Position numbers and translations under genes: made by a program. 64,000 bases of DNA from Rotaria macrura (taxonomy: Eukaryota; Rotifera; Eurotatoria; Philodinida; Philodinidae): the NCBI GenBank assembly GCA_900239685.1, contig OENT01000771.1:1-64000 (forward strand), given 5' to 3'. The notes beneath the pieces are model-generated. The model did no database searches. It was not told the DNA's origin and saw nothing but the letters and a program-made list of their open reading frames with translations. Positions 41,801 through 51,631 of this stretch are shown one piece after another; the stretch's first letter is position 1, and the number at the start of each line of letters is the position of its first letter.

Positions 41801-44800
41801 GAATAATCTTCAAATATTGTTGTTGAAGAGAATAATTTTGATTATCATTTATTAAACGTTGATGTTCATCAACATCGGGCATTAATTGCCAAATAAGATC
41901 AATCGATAAATTTAATGTTGTCACTGGATTAATTAATCTTGATAGATTTTTTAAAAACAATGCATAGGCTTGAGGAAATTTTACTTGTCGCAATTGTTTA
42001 CATATATCATCCTTACATAATGAATTCAATATTGGTATAATACAATAATAGAGTATTCGTGATGCTGTTATCTGTATTGATTGATAGTTATGCGATATAA
42101 TCGATGACATATATGTTTCAGATGAAGATGACAATGGTATCAAAGGAAGTAAAAGTTTTAATTGCATTTCATGTTTATCAATTTCATTATAATCATTATA
42201 AATTGATAATAACCAACGAGATACATTACTAGAAGAAGAAGAAAAAAAATATTTAAATAAATACGAATGATTTAAATTGATTTAATTAAATTTTAAGTGA
42301 TTTTTTTCTTCAAATAGTTGACAATGATGAAATATCGTTTTCTATGTTATAGTTCATCGATGAATTTTAGCATGATTTTGTTTGTTTCATTCTGATTGAA
42401 GTTATGTCGTCTTATGTATCAGGTTTTATAAAAGCGTGCAATAGTTCTCAATTTTATTAGTAATTAGGAGTAAAAAAATAAGTATTGCAAAATTAATCGG
42501 AATAGTTTCGCCAGTGTCTCAAATATATGAAGTCGTTGATAATATAAAATCTTTGCTATTTGAACTAAATAAAATTTTCCTTTCTTTCTTTTTTCAACAT
42601 TGACATACATTTTTAATGGACAAACATCGTTCCGATAGTTATTGATCAATTTAGCTTTGAACATGGAATTAGTTAAATGTACAGTAGTTGTATTTTACAG
42701 ATACATGAACTAGTGGACACGAGAACATGCGCGCATATGTCACGACATATTCATTATCCCATCGAGCGGACAATGTGCAGCAAACGAGTGATATCAAAGA
42801 ACTAATGAATGAAATTTTGTTCGCAGTTCCATGATTGCTCGTATATAAACAAAAATATGCTACATCGATTATTCTGACACAAATGTCCATGAAAAATTGC
42901 TTGTTGGTGCAAAATCTTACACAAAAAACTAACACTTATATTATTGTATGAATAATATGAATATAAAGATACTGTTTGTTAATATTCATTGCTTCATAAA
43001 ATCATCATGACACATCATCTTTAAGACCTTCTCAACGACAACTTCGAACTTCTGATTTCTCGATTTATTAAACATGATTAATTGTCGAGCATGGTTATTT
43101 CGTGATTGCTAAGATATAGATACATAATTGTATGTTTCTTAATAGTGATGTTTTTGTTGTCAAATACAATCGCTCAACAATTGTGTTGATCTTGAATAGT
43201 CAGATTCAAATCGATAGCCTCGCACTGTTTGTTTTTCAAGTTTTGATGTTGATTTTCTCGCTGCAAGAAATCTATGATTCTCGATAATGTGATTCGATTC
43301 AATTTCATCGATTCGTTGTAGAAATTTCAAAAGAAAACAAATTTTCTGAACTAGATGAATATTGACAAGAAAAAAAATAATATCTTCAGGATGATAACTA
43401 ATGAAGTAAACATTCGACGAACCATACACACTTTCTCAAATAGTAAAAGACCTTCAAGCAGACAATTAAACTAAAATATTGACCTATTGTAACAGCTGAA
43501 ATTTGAAAAATTCATTGTTCATTTAGAAAGATAGTCTTTTTTTTTCTACTGAAAAGACATACTAATTCGAGTACAAATTGCATTACTCATCTTAAGTTTT
43601 TGAAACTGTTAGTGAATATTTTCATCATCAATTAAAATAGAGTTTGAAAGCAAAACACTGACAATCAGACATATTTTTGCGGTCTTCATTTCATAATTGT
43701 CCTATTTCGATGTTGCTGCTTGCAGATTCCTTTCTAATGCAAAAAAAAAAATAAATAGGGCATCATTTTATCAACTTGGCTTCACTGTGTATCAAATCAT
43801 CGACGACGAGACTCCTATTTTCTATAAGTCTTAATCTCGAGGAAAAATCTTAGTTTTGTATACACATATTTGTTAACGATGACTTACAACACATGATTAA
43901 AATGATTTTTATTCCATTCTACAATCGTCTCACTCATACTTATATTCTCAAAATTCATTCATCGTAATTCATGCTCATGGTTACATAGAATGAAGCCTGA
44001 GAGAATGAAATAAAATAAAGGACGGCATATTTAATATCAAAAAGCAATCATCAATGTTTATTAAAGAAAAGAAAACGAATAGAAATAGAAAGTTCTGACC
44101 TTGTATCGATATCATCAGCTTGTTTAGATAATGTCATATGGATCAGTTGAGTTGTTGATTGAGCATCATGAATTGTTGTTAACGAATGTTTATCAATAGA
44201 TAAGAATCTAGTAAATACTTGAAAATCTTTTGTATAATCAAATTGAACTAGATTTATATTTGTTTGTGTTAATAATAATTCAATAAATGCTTCGTTTGAG
44301 TTAAAATATCTCAATATTTGTTGTTTAATATCATCTAATGTCAATATAGACGTAGTTATTTGTGTTGTTGATGTTGTTCGTAATGGTAAACGTATTAGTG
44401 TACCATTATAGAATGTTTTTGATTTCATTAGAAAATAATCTAATGGTGAAAATTGATCTTGAAATATTTCAATATCATCATTTTCAAGATCAAATATTGA
44501 TACATAGGCACGTTCGTCATTTGTCATGCGTTCATTTGGATCGTAATAAACAACACGAGAACCACTTAATATACATAGAAAGTCTGTTAAATGAAAGAAT
44601 GACGATGCAGTTTTCGATATTGTTGATGTTGATTCATGAATACCGAACACATCTTCCCATTGTTGTTCGCTTAATAATGCATCATATGTTATGCATAATG
44701 CAACACCTTGATATGATGAAAAATCATCATGAATTAATGTTTGTGTATCATAACAACGATCAACAAGATAACCATGAATAGTTGATGCACCCAATGATTG

Positions 44801-47800
44801 CCCATAAGTTAAAAATGTTGATATAAGATCACAGGATGGTGGAATCGATGTTAATAAAGCACGTATTATGTCACGTAATTGAAAGACTGGCGATGATATA
44901 ATACGCATTTTTGCATATTGTACACTATGGGATGAATCGTCTGCGGACGATATTGAATTCGATTGAATAGGATTTGTATTTGTAGCAGGTGATTCTAAAT
45001 GTTAAAATATAAATTGTGAGAGAATAATATAAAAACAAATATTATATCGAGAGTGGCTATGTTGACTTAACCGCTCCTCAATTTATAATGAAAGTGAGAA
45101 GGTCACTTCATATAAATATGATTATAATTTGAATTTTCTACTATCTACTGTCATTCTTGAAATTGAAACAAAAGAAAACGAAGTACTAGTTAATAAAAAA
45201 AAAACCTTTTTCTTTCCAATTCTTATCAAGAACGGTAATAAACAAGTCAATTGAACTCAACTGACACATTCATAAATCAAGTGCAAAACAAAACTTAAAT
45301 AGTCTCGTAGTGGTATATTATATTTTAAATAGTAGTATTGATAGAAACCTAAAGAAGACTGAAGAGTTGTTCTTGACTTTTCTTTTCGTATTTATCCCAT
45401 CAGAGAAAAATTCGAGTGAGAACAATACATGAAAGTTCTTTTTTTTTCTTTTTGGTGTATCATTAGTTCGATGCTCGATGAAAAGTAATCGGATACTCTT
45501 CAAACGTTCGTTCTTTCTCTTTCTTTCGAAGAATGAAACGTATAAATGACCACTAACACTGCTTTTACCTACTAAAGAAGATCGTCTATAGCAATCGATC
45601 GTTTGCGTAACTTACCCGAATTTAACTTCTCGAGATTTATGTCCATCAATAATAAAAAATCCAATGACGTTCCTATCTTCTTTTATCCACAATAACTGTT
45701 TTGTTCTCTATAGTAGGAAGGAGAAGAGAAAAGAACAGAAAAGAAGACGAGATGAGCAATTTTGCTTGTGTACGTACTTATATATATATATATATATATA
45801 TATGGGTGTGTCTTATAGATGGTGAAGGATGTATGAAGGGTGATTGGAGGAAGCGAGAAACGGAGACATTACACGATTGAAAGACACACGAAGACCTTAT
45901 CACATACACATTTAACAACAACGACGAAGAATTTAACTGACTGTATGTCTATAAGTTAGTTCGTAGATATGTGAATTTTTTTCTTGAAATTTATCAATCG
46001 AAAACAAGTTATGCCATTGATGGCACGTCTTGTACGGTATCTGGTGACTATTGTATTAAGCTTTTTTTAAACTATTGAATACAACGGGAAAAAAATTTGA
46101 ATAGAAGAAAACAGACGAAGAAAGAACAAAAAAAAGAGAGAAAATGAAATCTTACTCGCTTCAAGATAGTAGACATTTATGATGATATACCATGCATACA
46201 TATAAAGTTTAGAACATGAATTGAGTGAAAACTTTAATAGAATATTTAGAAGCATCCATAACCACCATATCATTTTGTTAATAGTAGTAACTATAATTGA
46301 GAAGCTCATACTGCTATTAGCATGCAGTTCTCCTTTTCTTGCAATATTAATATTCTTTTCTCCGGTAAGTTGTCTACTGATATGTATTAGTGAATATTTG
46401 ATCTTTCAAGGTAATGCTCTGACGAAATGACTGCATATTTATATGCAAACAGTAGAAGGTGAAAGAGAAAATCCACTAGTCATACGATTTATTGAGAAAA
46501 AAAAATTGAATAGTATGCTGAATCTCGTCATTATAATGAAAGGAAAAAAGCAACTTTTCATTGTCTTTTTGTCTGTCATCATTACGTACGACAACTTAAT
46601 TTAACTATGCAACCAAAATGAAAATGTCTCGATCAATAAATGAATATACAACCTGTCACCATGCTCTTAAAATGAAATAATGAACAACAGCTGGTTAGAC
46701 TAATGTACCCGTAAATAGGTAACAAAAAAAAAACAAACGAAAGCTGAAAAATCATCAATCTACTTTCATATGTTAATCGCAGTTTCCTCAACCTTCACAA
46801 AGAAAAAATGATTTAATTATACATGAAATGCCGCTCCTATTTTAGGCCTTACCCAATGCTATGACTCCTTATATATATCTTTTGTTTGTGAAGAAATAAT
46901 CATTTTATCGTTAGATTTTTCTTTTCTTTCACAAGTGCCGAAAAAGAAGCAGAGGTAAAAGATACCTAGAGTCGATGGCTTGAAAACATACAAAAAAGAA
47001 CAGGAGGAACAAAAAAGTATGTATACAATGGTTAGTATTCTCAATATATATATATACTCGAAAATCAAAACTACCGAATATATGTTATCTGGTTTCGATC
47101 AATTTTTAATCCTTAGATATACATCACGTGTGTACATAAATCATATAGCATAGTACAATTGTTAATTCGTTTTGGAATAAAACAAAACCAACCCGATTAG
47201 CAAACATTTTGAATTAGAGAAAGAAAATTCTTTGAGCCTATTATATAATTTTCAAAAACATCCTTCTCAAACATGATCGAAAGTACATGCCAGCATAATA
47301 TTATCATCGAAATGTTATTTTCATTTATTCTTGTTTTTTTCTTTCGTTCTATCTTGAATTTAAATGATTTGTTTTCCTTGAAGAGAGAAATACGAGAATC
47401 ATTTCGTTTTTGACAAAAAAAAATATTGATTATCAAGGATAAGATTTCTACGATTAAAAAAGTTTCATTCATTTGAACTTTTTATATGAATAAACTATTC
47501 TAAAGATAGAGATGCTATGAGAAGAAATAGAAAGAAGTGCACTTCTTCTTGTGTTTATTCGTTACATCACTATCAGTGATAATTATAAGGTCAGGTAAGT
47601 CTAAAATAATAATAAAAAAAAATAAAACCAACCCATTCGAAAAGAAAATTTTTCTCATACAAATACGATTTCCTATTTAATTTCGATGGAATGACTCTCA
47701 AATTTTCTCACCTTGTTTTGTACTGACTATTTTCTTTGTTCGTCTACGCTTATAATTCTTCATTTCAATAGATAAACCAACAACAACAACGACAAACGAG

Positions 47801-50071
47801 CAATAAGAAAGAATTGATTTATTGGACTATCAATATGTAACGTTGTAATATTTGTTATTCAACAGAAATGAACGAGAAATAAGTAAAAGTAATAGTTGAA
47901 AGATTTTATTGTTGTTCTCTTTCATTTGCTCGCTTGTGTTGTATCAATCAACATATAGGATGATGAACGATGTCGAGATGGACGCTAGTGTTTGTGTCTC
48001 TACTCACCAAAACGGAAAAGAAGACGAAATAGGGCTTCTCTTTTTCTTTCTCAGTATAAATGGTGAACGCCTTGACACATAGGAGAAAGAGGTTATCAAC
48101 ACAACTCCCCATACTACTACTACTACTACTACTAGTAGTAGTAGTATACATCATCATCTCGCTATGCATCTCTTAGTATTTACTATGATTATGTGTTTGT
48201 TCAACGCCCTATGTGTTCTCAATTACAACACAATTTTCCTTCTAAACAAACGAATATGTTTCTTGTTAGACAAAATTTTTTCAAAGTCTTCTCTCAATTA
48301 GAGACAAAATCGAGAAATGTTTTTCAAACAAAACCAATCTAAATAACTGTTTTAGTAATTCATAACATTGTTAAATTTCTTTATGTATTGCATATATATA
48401 TATAATATCTCAACAGAACCTATTCTAACAAATAGAAGTATGCGTCGACTGAATTGAGTTGATCCCATTTCGATCCTTAAAATGGATATCGAATAACCCA
48501 CTTTAAGTATTCCGATTGCATATACTTACAAAGTTTCGAACAAGTTTATGATCTTTCGTAAGCACAACTACAAAAATATTCTAATTATCGTCAAAAAAGA
48601 AAAAAAAATATCTGAAACGATAATTTTACATGAGACGACATCTATTGAATAGTCATTATATATATTTATTGAGATTATAGGAAGATTTTTTTTTCAATTA
48701 TTTCCAAAAGCTATATAACGTTTCTTTTGTTTCTTTACATTTCTATCAACAATTTTACTTTCATCAGAACGAATTTTTTTCTCATTATTACTGAAAAGAG
48801 AAACGAAAATCATTTTATAATGTATAGGACTGAGAACAAGAAGTAGATAACCTTGTCTTGAATAGTATTCATTGTCAGATACATTAATATCTTTTTGAAA
48901 TCTTTTTCTTGACTTCGGTTTTTCAAGGACAACATAGAAAGAAATAGATTTAAAAAAACAACGTTTTTCTATTGCATTTGTCCTAAGATATTATCAACTG
49001 ATAAACTAACAAAGTTATCGTTTCTTCCTGGTCCTCATTATCAATTATAATCGTAACTGCAAATGATAATATAGTAACATTCAACAAGAATATATATATA
49101 TATATATATTTCATTCGTTCACTCATCTTTTTTACGTTGCAACATTGAATACGTATCGTACATGAAATAAAAAATAGAAGGGAAGAACATATTTCATTTT
49201 ATTATTATCAATATCTCACATCATCATTATAATCATCGCCCGATCATACCGAAGCCAAACGACTATTACTACCCTTGTGTATATGTATCTTATGAGAATG
49301 TCGAAATGTAGTTATATGTAGGACATACAAACATATATTACACATATCTCGACTGTAGCAAATAATATATAGAGCTATGACGATAGAGAACAAATCAGTA
49401 AACTATATCGGTCGACTAACGCCTGCAGATGTATGTGTGTGTGCATGTCTAATGCTAGCCGCTACTTTAAAATGATCAAAGTAAGTAACTGCCTGCGATC
49501 GGACAATATGTGCGTGACTACAAGTATATCCGATCAATCAGTAGACACAATCGATCTCAACTCAATTATCATTTTATCTTAGATTGACAAATTCACTAGC
49601 TTCAGCAATCACAGGGAGAAGAATAGAGAAATTTCAAAAACAATATGATTTCCTTTGCTTTTTCTTTCGTTGTACTCAATTTCGACCTTGAATGAGCTAA
49701 TTATTTGACGCGAAAGAATTTGTTTCAAACAAATCGTTTCGAAGAACAAGCAAAATAATAGAACTATACATTTGAGAAATTGAAATCAACTGAAAAGAAA
49801 ACAAATGAAAACAATCATAGAAACTGGAAAAAAAAAAGTTGTCCTTGGTACTTAATCTCGATCAAGCGAAAAAAATAATAAAAATCTGTTTAAAAGTATT
49901 CTTTTGTCTACCTGCATACGGCTGATTGTTAATGGACGGTGAAATCTGTTTCACTAAAGATTTGTCGTTCAATGACGCTTCAGCACTATTTAGTGTATGA
50001 TTATTTTCATTTTTAGTTGTTGTTGATATCGCCGTTGTCGGACGAAAGATTTTACGAAACTTTCGTATCAT
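12923..50071 (-). CDS. SACS: Sacsin-like giant co-chaperone (DnaJ-HEPN), 19 exons
   Basis: Exons in transcript order: 50071-49912, 44994-44100, 42228-41768, 40512-39991, 31711-30773, 29774-29262, 27640-26879, 26826-26380, 25387-24722, 22562-22002, 21429-21400, 21308-20341, 20271-19616, 19554-19088, 17790-16588, 15229-14345, 14046-13889, 13258-13051, 12993-12923. Every junction has GT-AG ends and matching phase; the total is 10,572 nt, or 3,523 residues. Layout: short basic N-terminus, a degenerate HSP90-like sacsin repeat (54-680), long sacsin-repeat alpha/beta sequence (680-3080), DnaJ (about 3160-3230, HPD at about 3200) and HEPN (about 3390-3520). Human sacsin (about 4,580 residues) supports proteostasis, intermediate filaments and mitochondria. 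The ubiquitin-like N-terminal domain of the human protein is not seen here. Introns range from 52 nt to 8.3 kb. The gene may express several N-termini (separate entries). Orthology rests on domain order and local similarity. Confidence 0.85.
14345..15229 (-). CDS. SACS: Sacsin-like exon 16: DnaJ (J) domain
   Basis: 885 nt, phase 1 at both ends. The first 80 residues are a Ser/Lys/Asp-rich linker. The J domain follows, with the intact HPD tripeptide in LKWHPDKNPGRERYAAEVF, so stimulation of Hsp70 ATPase is expected. After it comes a Ser/Thr/Asn/His-rich low-complexity tail of about 170 residues that contains repeated Asn-Thr and Asp runs. Acceptor CTATAG|GC and donor A|GTAAGT are both strong. 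Confidence 0.85.
15483..15833 (-). CDS. Unidentified 116-codon open frame inside a sacsin-like intron
   Basis: It begins with ATG at 15833 and ends with TGA at 15483, in the intron between exons 15 and 16 and on the same strand. It is less AT-rich than the surrounding intron and has a plausible mixed composition (Arg, Cys, Trp, aromatic). I recognise no family. It could be a nested gene, a decayed gene fragment or chance. Confidence 0.25.
   Translation of the reverse strand: MTIVEDQSKHTRYSYQTFLSFTNTETHANHFINERFPAIQIPVVNVVQRPFFFVNQHWKRILMLVALGCCRNIPNNRWRLLRRLVAIGLKSQNLYTSNLHFPEYASCEQFSRMVHF
16588..22562 (-). CDS. SACS: Sacsin-like exons 10-15: central/C-terminal sacsin-repeat region
   Basis: Exons 22562-22002, 21429-21400, 21308-20341, 20271-19616, 19554-19088 and 17790-16588 encode residues about 1790-3084. 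Typical sacsin phrases occur, such as an IYELYDPNIKNIRSIL block at the start of exon 13 and a GLYLVSNDF block at the start of exon 15. Exon 12 contains an eight-Gln run (near 20777-20800) and a Ser/Thr-rich spacer. The microexon 21429-21400 (30 nt) has a GCAG acceptor and GTGAGT donor and keeps the frame. Exon 15 ends in Ser and Thr runs before the J-domain exon. Confidence 0.8.
22563..24721. other. Sacsin-like intron 9
   Basis: 2.16 kb, AT-rich. A 71-codon minus-strand open frame at 24099-24314 begins right after an in-frame TAA, has no ATG start and no usable acceptor, so I do not call it an exon. Nothing else was seen. Confidence 0.5.
24722..31711 (-). CDS. SACS: Sacsin-like exons 5-9: sacsin-repeat region
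   Basis: Exons 31711-30773, 29774-29262, 27640-26879, 26826-26380 and 25387-24722 encode residues about 680-1789. Recurrent sacsin-repeat features are visible: a GKWLLSNCANLILTDV block opening exon 6, and an HCCIPCTPNGRILNKPS-type block in exon 8. Exon 5 ends with a 12-residue Gln run (codons near 30832-30867). Exon 5 opens with AT CGC ACA CAA, the phase-1 acceptor shared by exon 4 and by the candidate alternative first exons in intron 4. The exon 7-8 intron is only 52 nt; the other introns are 1-1.6 kb. Confidence 0.8.
27641..29261. other. Sacsin-like intron 6
   Basis: 1.6 kb of AT-rich sequence. No coding frame, RNA gene or repeat that I can support. Confidence 0.5.
33618..33951 (-). CDS. 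SACS: Candidate alternative first exon F (111 codons)
   Basis: ATG at 33951, open for 333 nt and ending GAG G|GTGCGT, phase 1. Joined to exon 5 it continues in frame as D-R-T-Q-L-Q. The encoded peptide is rich in Pro, Ser, Arg, Tyr and His (starts MDSRYRFSANMPYHYDP) and looks disordered. About 200 nt upstream lies a 40-bp (GA)n tract. It would make a sacsin-like isoform without exons 1-4. It could instead be an independent exon with another partner. Confidence 0.5.
34155..34194. repeat. (GA)20 microsatellite
   Basis: Perfect GA dinucleotide run of 40 bp, upstream (minus-strand sense) of candidate first exon F. Open frames across it are artefacts. Confidence 0.9.
35670..36144 (-). CDS. SACS: Candidate alternative first exon E (two exons with 48-nt intron)
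   Basis: ATG at 36144 opens a frame starting MASAPGTTNPSKKRNSFF. Part 1 (36144-35799) ends ATC G|GTACGA. A 48-nt intron (35798-35751, ending TTCTTCATAG) is followed by part 2 (35750-35670), which ends ACG G|GTAAAT, phase 1. This fits exon 5. The intron length is a multiple of three and has no in-frame stop, so retaining it would add 16 mostly hydrophobic residues. The N-terminus is basic, with Ser, Phe and Asn. It is the longest and most protein-like of the candidates. Confidence 0.5.
37593..37752 (-). CDS. SACS: Candidate alternative first exon D (53 codons)
   Basis: ATG at 37752 (MGNTPYCSAKPTSPSK), 159 nt open, ending AAA G|GTAACA, phase 1, compatible with the exon 5 acceptor. Met-Gly with a nearby Cys allows, but does not prove, N-myristoylation. 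A CTT-repeat run lies about 90 nt upstream. Confidence 0.45.
38132..38861 (-). CDS. SACS: Weak candidate alternative first exons C (17 + 68 nt)
   Basis: ATG at 38861 encodes MYLGA and ends AG|GTTAAT in phase 2 (38861-38845). A second piece, 38199-38132, has a strong polypyrimidine acceptor (TTCTCTCAG) in the matching phase and ends TTT G|GTAAGC in phase 1, compatible with exon 5. The second piece is open only in this one frame. Supported by splice signals and phase alone, so low confidence. A (GAT)n run at about 38785-38820 lies in the intron. Confidence 0.28.
39488..39584 (-). CDS. SACS: Candidate alternative first exon B (32 codons)
   Basis: ATG at 39584 (MYRSNYYNRYGAMQPPD), 96 nt open, ending CGA G|GTAATC, phase 1, compatible with exon 5. 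Rich in Tyr, Arg, Pro and Ser, like candidate F. It lies 400 bp downstream of exon 4, inside intron 4. Confidence 0.45.
39991..44994 (-). CDS. SACS: Sacsin-like exons 2-4: degenerate HSP90-like ATPase module
   Basis: Exons 44994-44100, 42228-41768 and 40512-39991, residues about 54-680. A sacsin-repeat start is recognisable from VFQLRDIIRALL, then ALCITYDALLSEQQWEDV (family ALLAYNDAxFTxxDW) and FFHLTDFLCILSGSRVVYYDP (family FNSVYHxTDxPxFxSGxxxxxxDP). The ATP-binding E-x3-N-A-D-D-A segment is replaced by FLTYGQSLGA, and the GLGF glycines are missing, so this module probably cannot bind ATP like the family. Exon 3 is helical, and exon 4 resumes the sacsin repeat. Confidence 0.75.
42229..44099. 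other. Sacsin-like intron 2
   Basis: 1.9 kb, AT-rich. Short open frames at 42464-42664, 42669-42935 and 43160-43429 show no family resemblance. Nothing else seen. Confidence 0.45.
45616..45646 (-). CDS. SACS: Candidate alternative first exon A3 (10 codons)
   Basis: ATG GAC ATA AAT leads to TCG G|GTAAGT, a near-ideal donor, in phase 1. This matches the exon 2 acceptor (TTTAG|AA TCA). It encodes MDINLEKLNS. A (TA)n tract lies about 130 nt upstream at 45778-45803. Very short, so the call rests on the strong donor, the ATG and the phase. Confidence 0.35.
45778..45803. repeat. (TA)n microsatellite
   Basis: TA dinucleotide run in sacsin-like intron 1. Similar runs lie at 32163-32191, 32696-32736, 33408-33446, 37324-37348 and 49090-49109, all inside the two long introns. 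Confidence 0.85.
47712..47763 (-). CDS. SACS: Candidate alternative first exon A2 (17 codons)
   Basis: ATG at 47763, 51 nt open, ending CAA G|GTGAGA, phase 1, compatible with exon 2. It encodes a strongly basic peptide (MKNYKRRRTKKIVSTKQ), which resembles a nuclear-localisation cluster; that role is inference. A CAA-repeat run lies just upstream. Confidence 0.4.
48111..48147. repeat. Palindromic trinucleotide repeat (ACT)n-(AGT)n
   Basis: An ACT run switches to AGT at 48133/48134, making a self-complementary trinucleotide tract able to form a hairpin. It lies within sacsin-like intron 1. Confidence 0.85.
49912..50071 (-). CDS. SACS: Sacsin-like exon 1 (candidate A1, 53 codons)
   Basis: ATG at 50071, ending TAT GCA G|GTAGAC, phase 1; joined to exon 2 the frame continues. 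The start MIRKFRKIFRPTTAIS is basic and amphipathic without acids, so it could act as a mitochondrial targeting sequence. Human sacsin associates with mitochondria, but targeting here is inference. I use it as exon 1 because it is the farthest upstream and the longest of the three exon-2-compatible candidates. Confidence 0.55.
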
Positions 50072-51631
50072 AATTATTGTTGTTGTTGTCGTTGTTGTCG
50101 TCTATTTGACGACAGGTCAAACATCAAAGAAGAATGATATCATGACGACCAATACAATAGTTCAAGAGACGAGTAGCACCAGTGACGTCTGGCTGATGAG
50201 AAGGTTGATGAAGAACAAGCGCAGTGGAGAAGAAGAAGAAGAAAGAGAAAAACGAACCTCCCTTTTTGTCTCTCCTCTCTTCTTTCTTTCTCTTCTTTCT
50301 TCCGTATGTGAGATGTGTGTGCGAGTAAAGCAGAGAATATTTTCGTTCTTTCTTGTGTTGTAAGGTAGAGAATGGTTGTGGTTGTTACAACTACTACTAG
50401 CACAAAAGGAGACGAAGAATATGATGACGACAAAAAAAAAAAGAAAAGAGCACAAATGTATACAAATGAGATAAATAAATATCTCTGTTATTAGTATAAA
50501 ATAGAACCGAAAATTAGAGGATGGTAAAAGATATTGATGTGCTATATAATTAATTATGCTCTGTTACCTGAAAACTGTAAGAAGTATGAATGAGAGAAAG
50601 TCAAAGAAAAAGAAACTGTCGTTATAGAAATCAGTCTAAGAATGCAATCGAGCATAGACGAGTGACAAACGATAATCATTTCTGTCGCCTATTCGTTTTG
50701 TCGCCTAATCGGATCCTTCTCATATATGTACAATACTAATGATGATACATTAACGTGCCCTCCGACCTCGTTCGCGCTATGAGTACTAATCACAAATAAG
50801 AGTGAGAACGAGAGAAAAAGTCAGACAATGAGCATGCCTTAGTGTTCAATGTACCGAGTGCGAACATCGGAATAGCTAATTTACACATTGACTGCTACTG
50901 ACCATGCATACACCCGCCCATACATCTCCATACATAGTATGATATATATATATATACATATACATGTGTGTGTATATGAATGTACGTGTTCGCGCAAATC
51001 GGTCTCATAAGGGTCATTCATCTCATTCCTTCTGCTGCAATTTAGTCATCGAATCAACCAGTAAAATTTTTCTTCAGGTATTTTATCGATTACTTTCAGC
51101 GACATGTATGTTCTACATCTGATAGCAATGTAAAGTGTGGCTTTTATTCATGTTTGTAAATAAAAGATGACTAGAAAAGACGTCGACCTTGATCTTCATG
51201 CACATGTATATGCATACACTATAGGAGAACTAGATAATGATCATGAGGAATAATGTTGGTTTTTAAGATTTCCTTTCATCGAATCGAAGATACAAACAAC
51301 AACAACAACAACAACTAAAACATGAGCAAAACTTTTTAATCATCCTCATATAGCCATTAGATTTATACAGTTGTTCTATACGTTTTCTCTCTCTCTCTCT
51401 CTCGTACTTGGTTGGTGCTGAAAGTTCAAGGTATAACACTTAACAAATGCATACAGTAGAACAGTGTACATCTATTAAAGGCCTTTTTCTTTCTGTTCTT
51501 CCTCTGTGTTCACACTTCAATTTTAAAACAATGAATAAAAAAAAAGAAAGAGGTCCATTGCAATCAATTGATTACTACACAATTTTCTTCTTCGCTTTCT
51601 TTTTTCTTCGTTTTTTTTTCAATCAAATAAA
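50072..51631. other. Spacer between CEBPZ 3' end and sacsin-like 5' end
   Basis: About 1.56 kb, probably holding the CEBPZ 3' UTR and the sacsin-like distal promoter. It contains TTG/TCG repeats right above exon 1, a TCTCTC run near 51392-51403 and CAA repeats near 51297-51316. Open frames at 50106-50455 on both strands are low-complexity shadows. Confidence 0.5.

Noticed and set aside
48008..48169. Another possible first exon of the sacsin-like gene (ATG at 48169, donor GTGAGT)
   Set aside because: The open frame ends in phase 0, incompatible with the phase-1 acceptor of exon 2. It also runs through an ACT/AGT repeat.
50106..50455. Overlapping open frames on both strands
   Set aside because: Low-complexity purine/pyrimidine-rich sequence in the spacer above sacsin-like exon 1.
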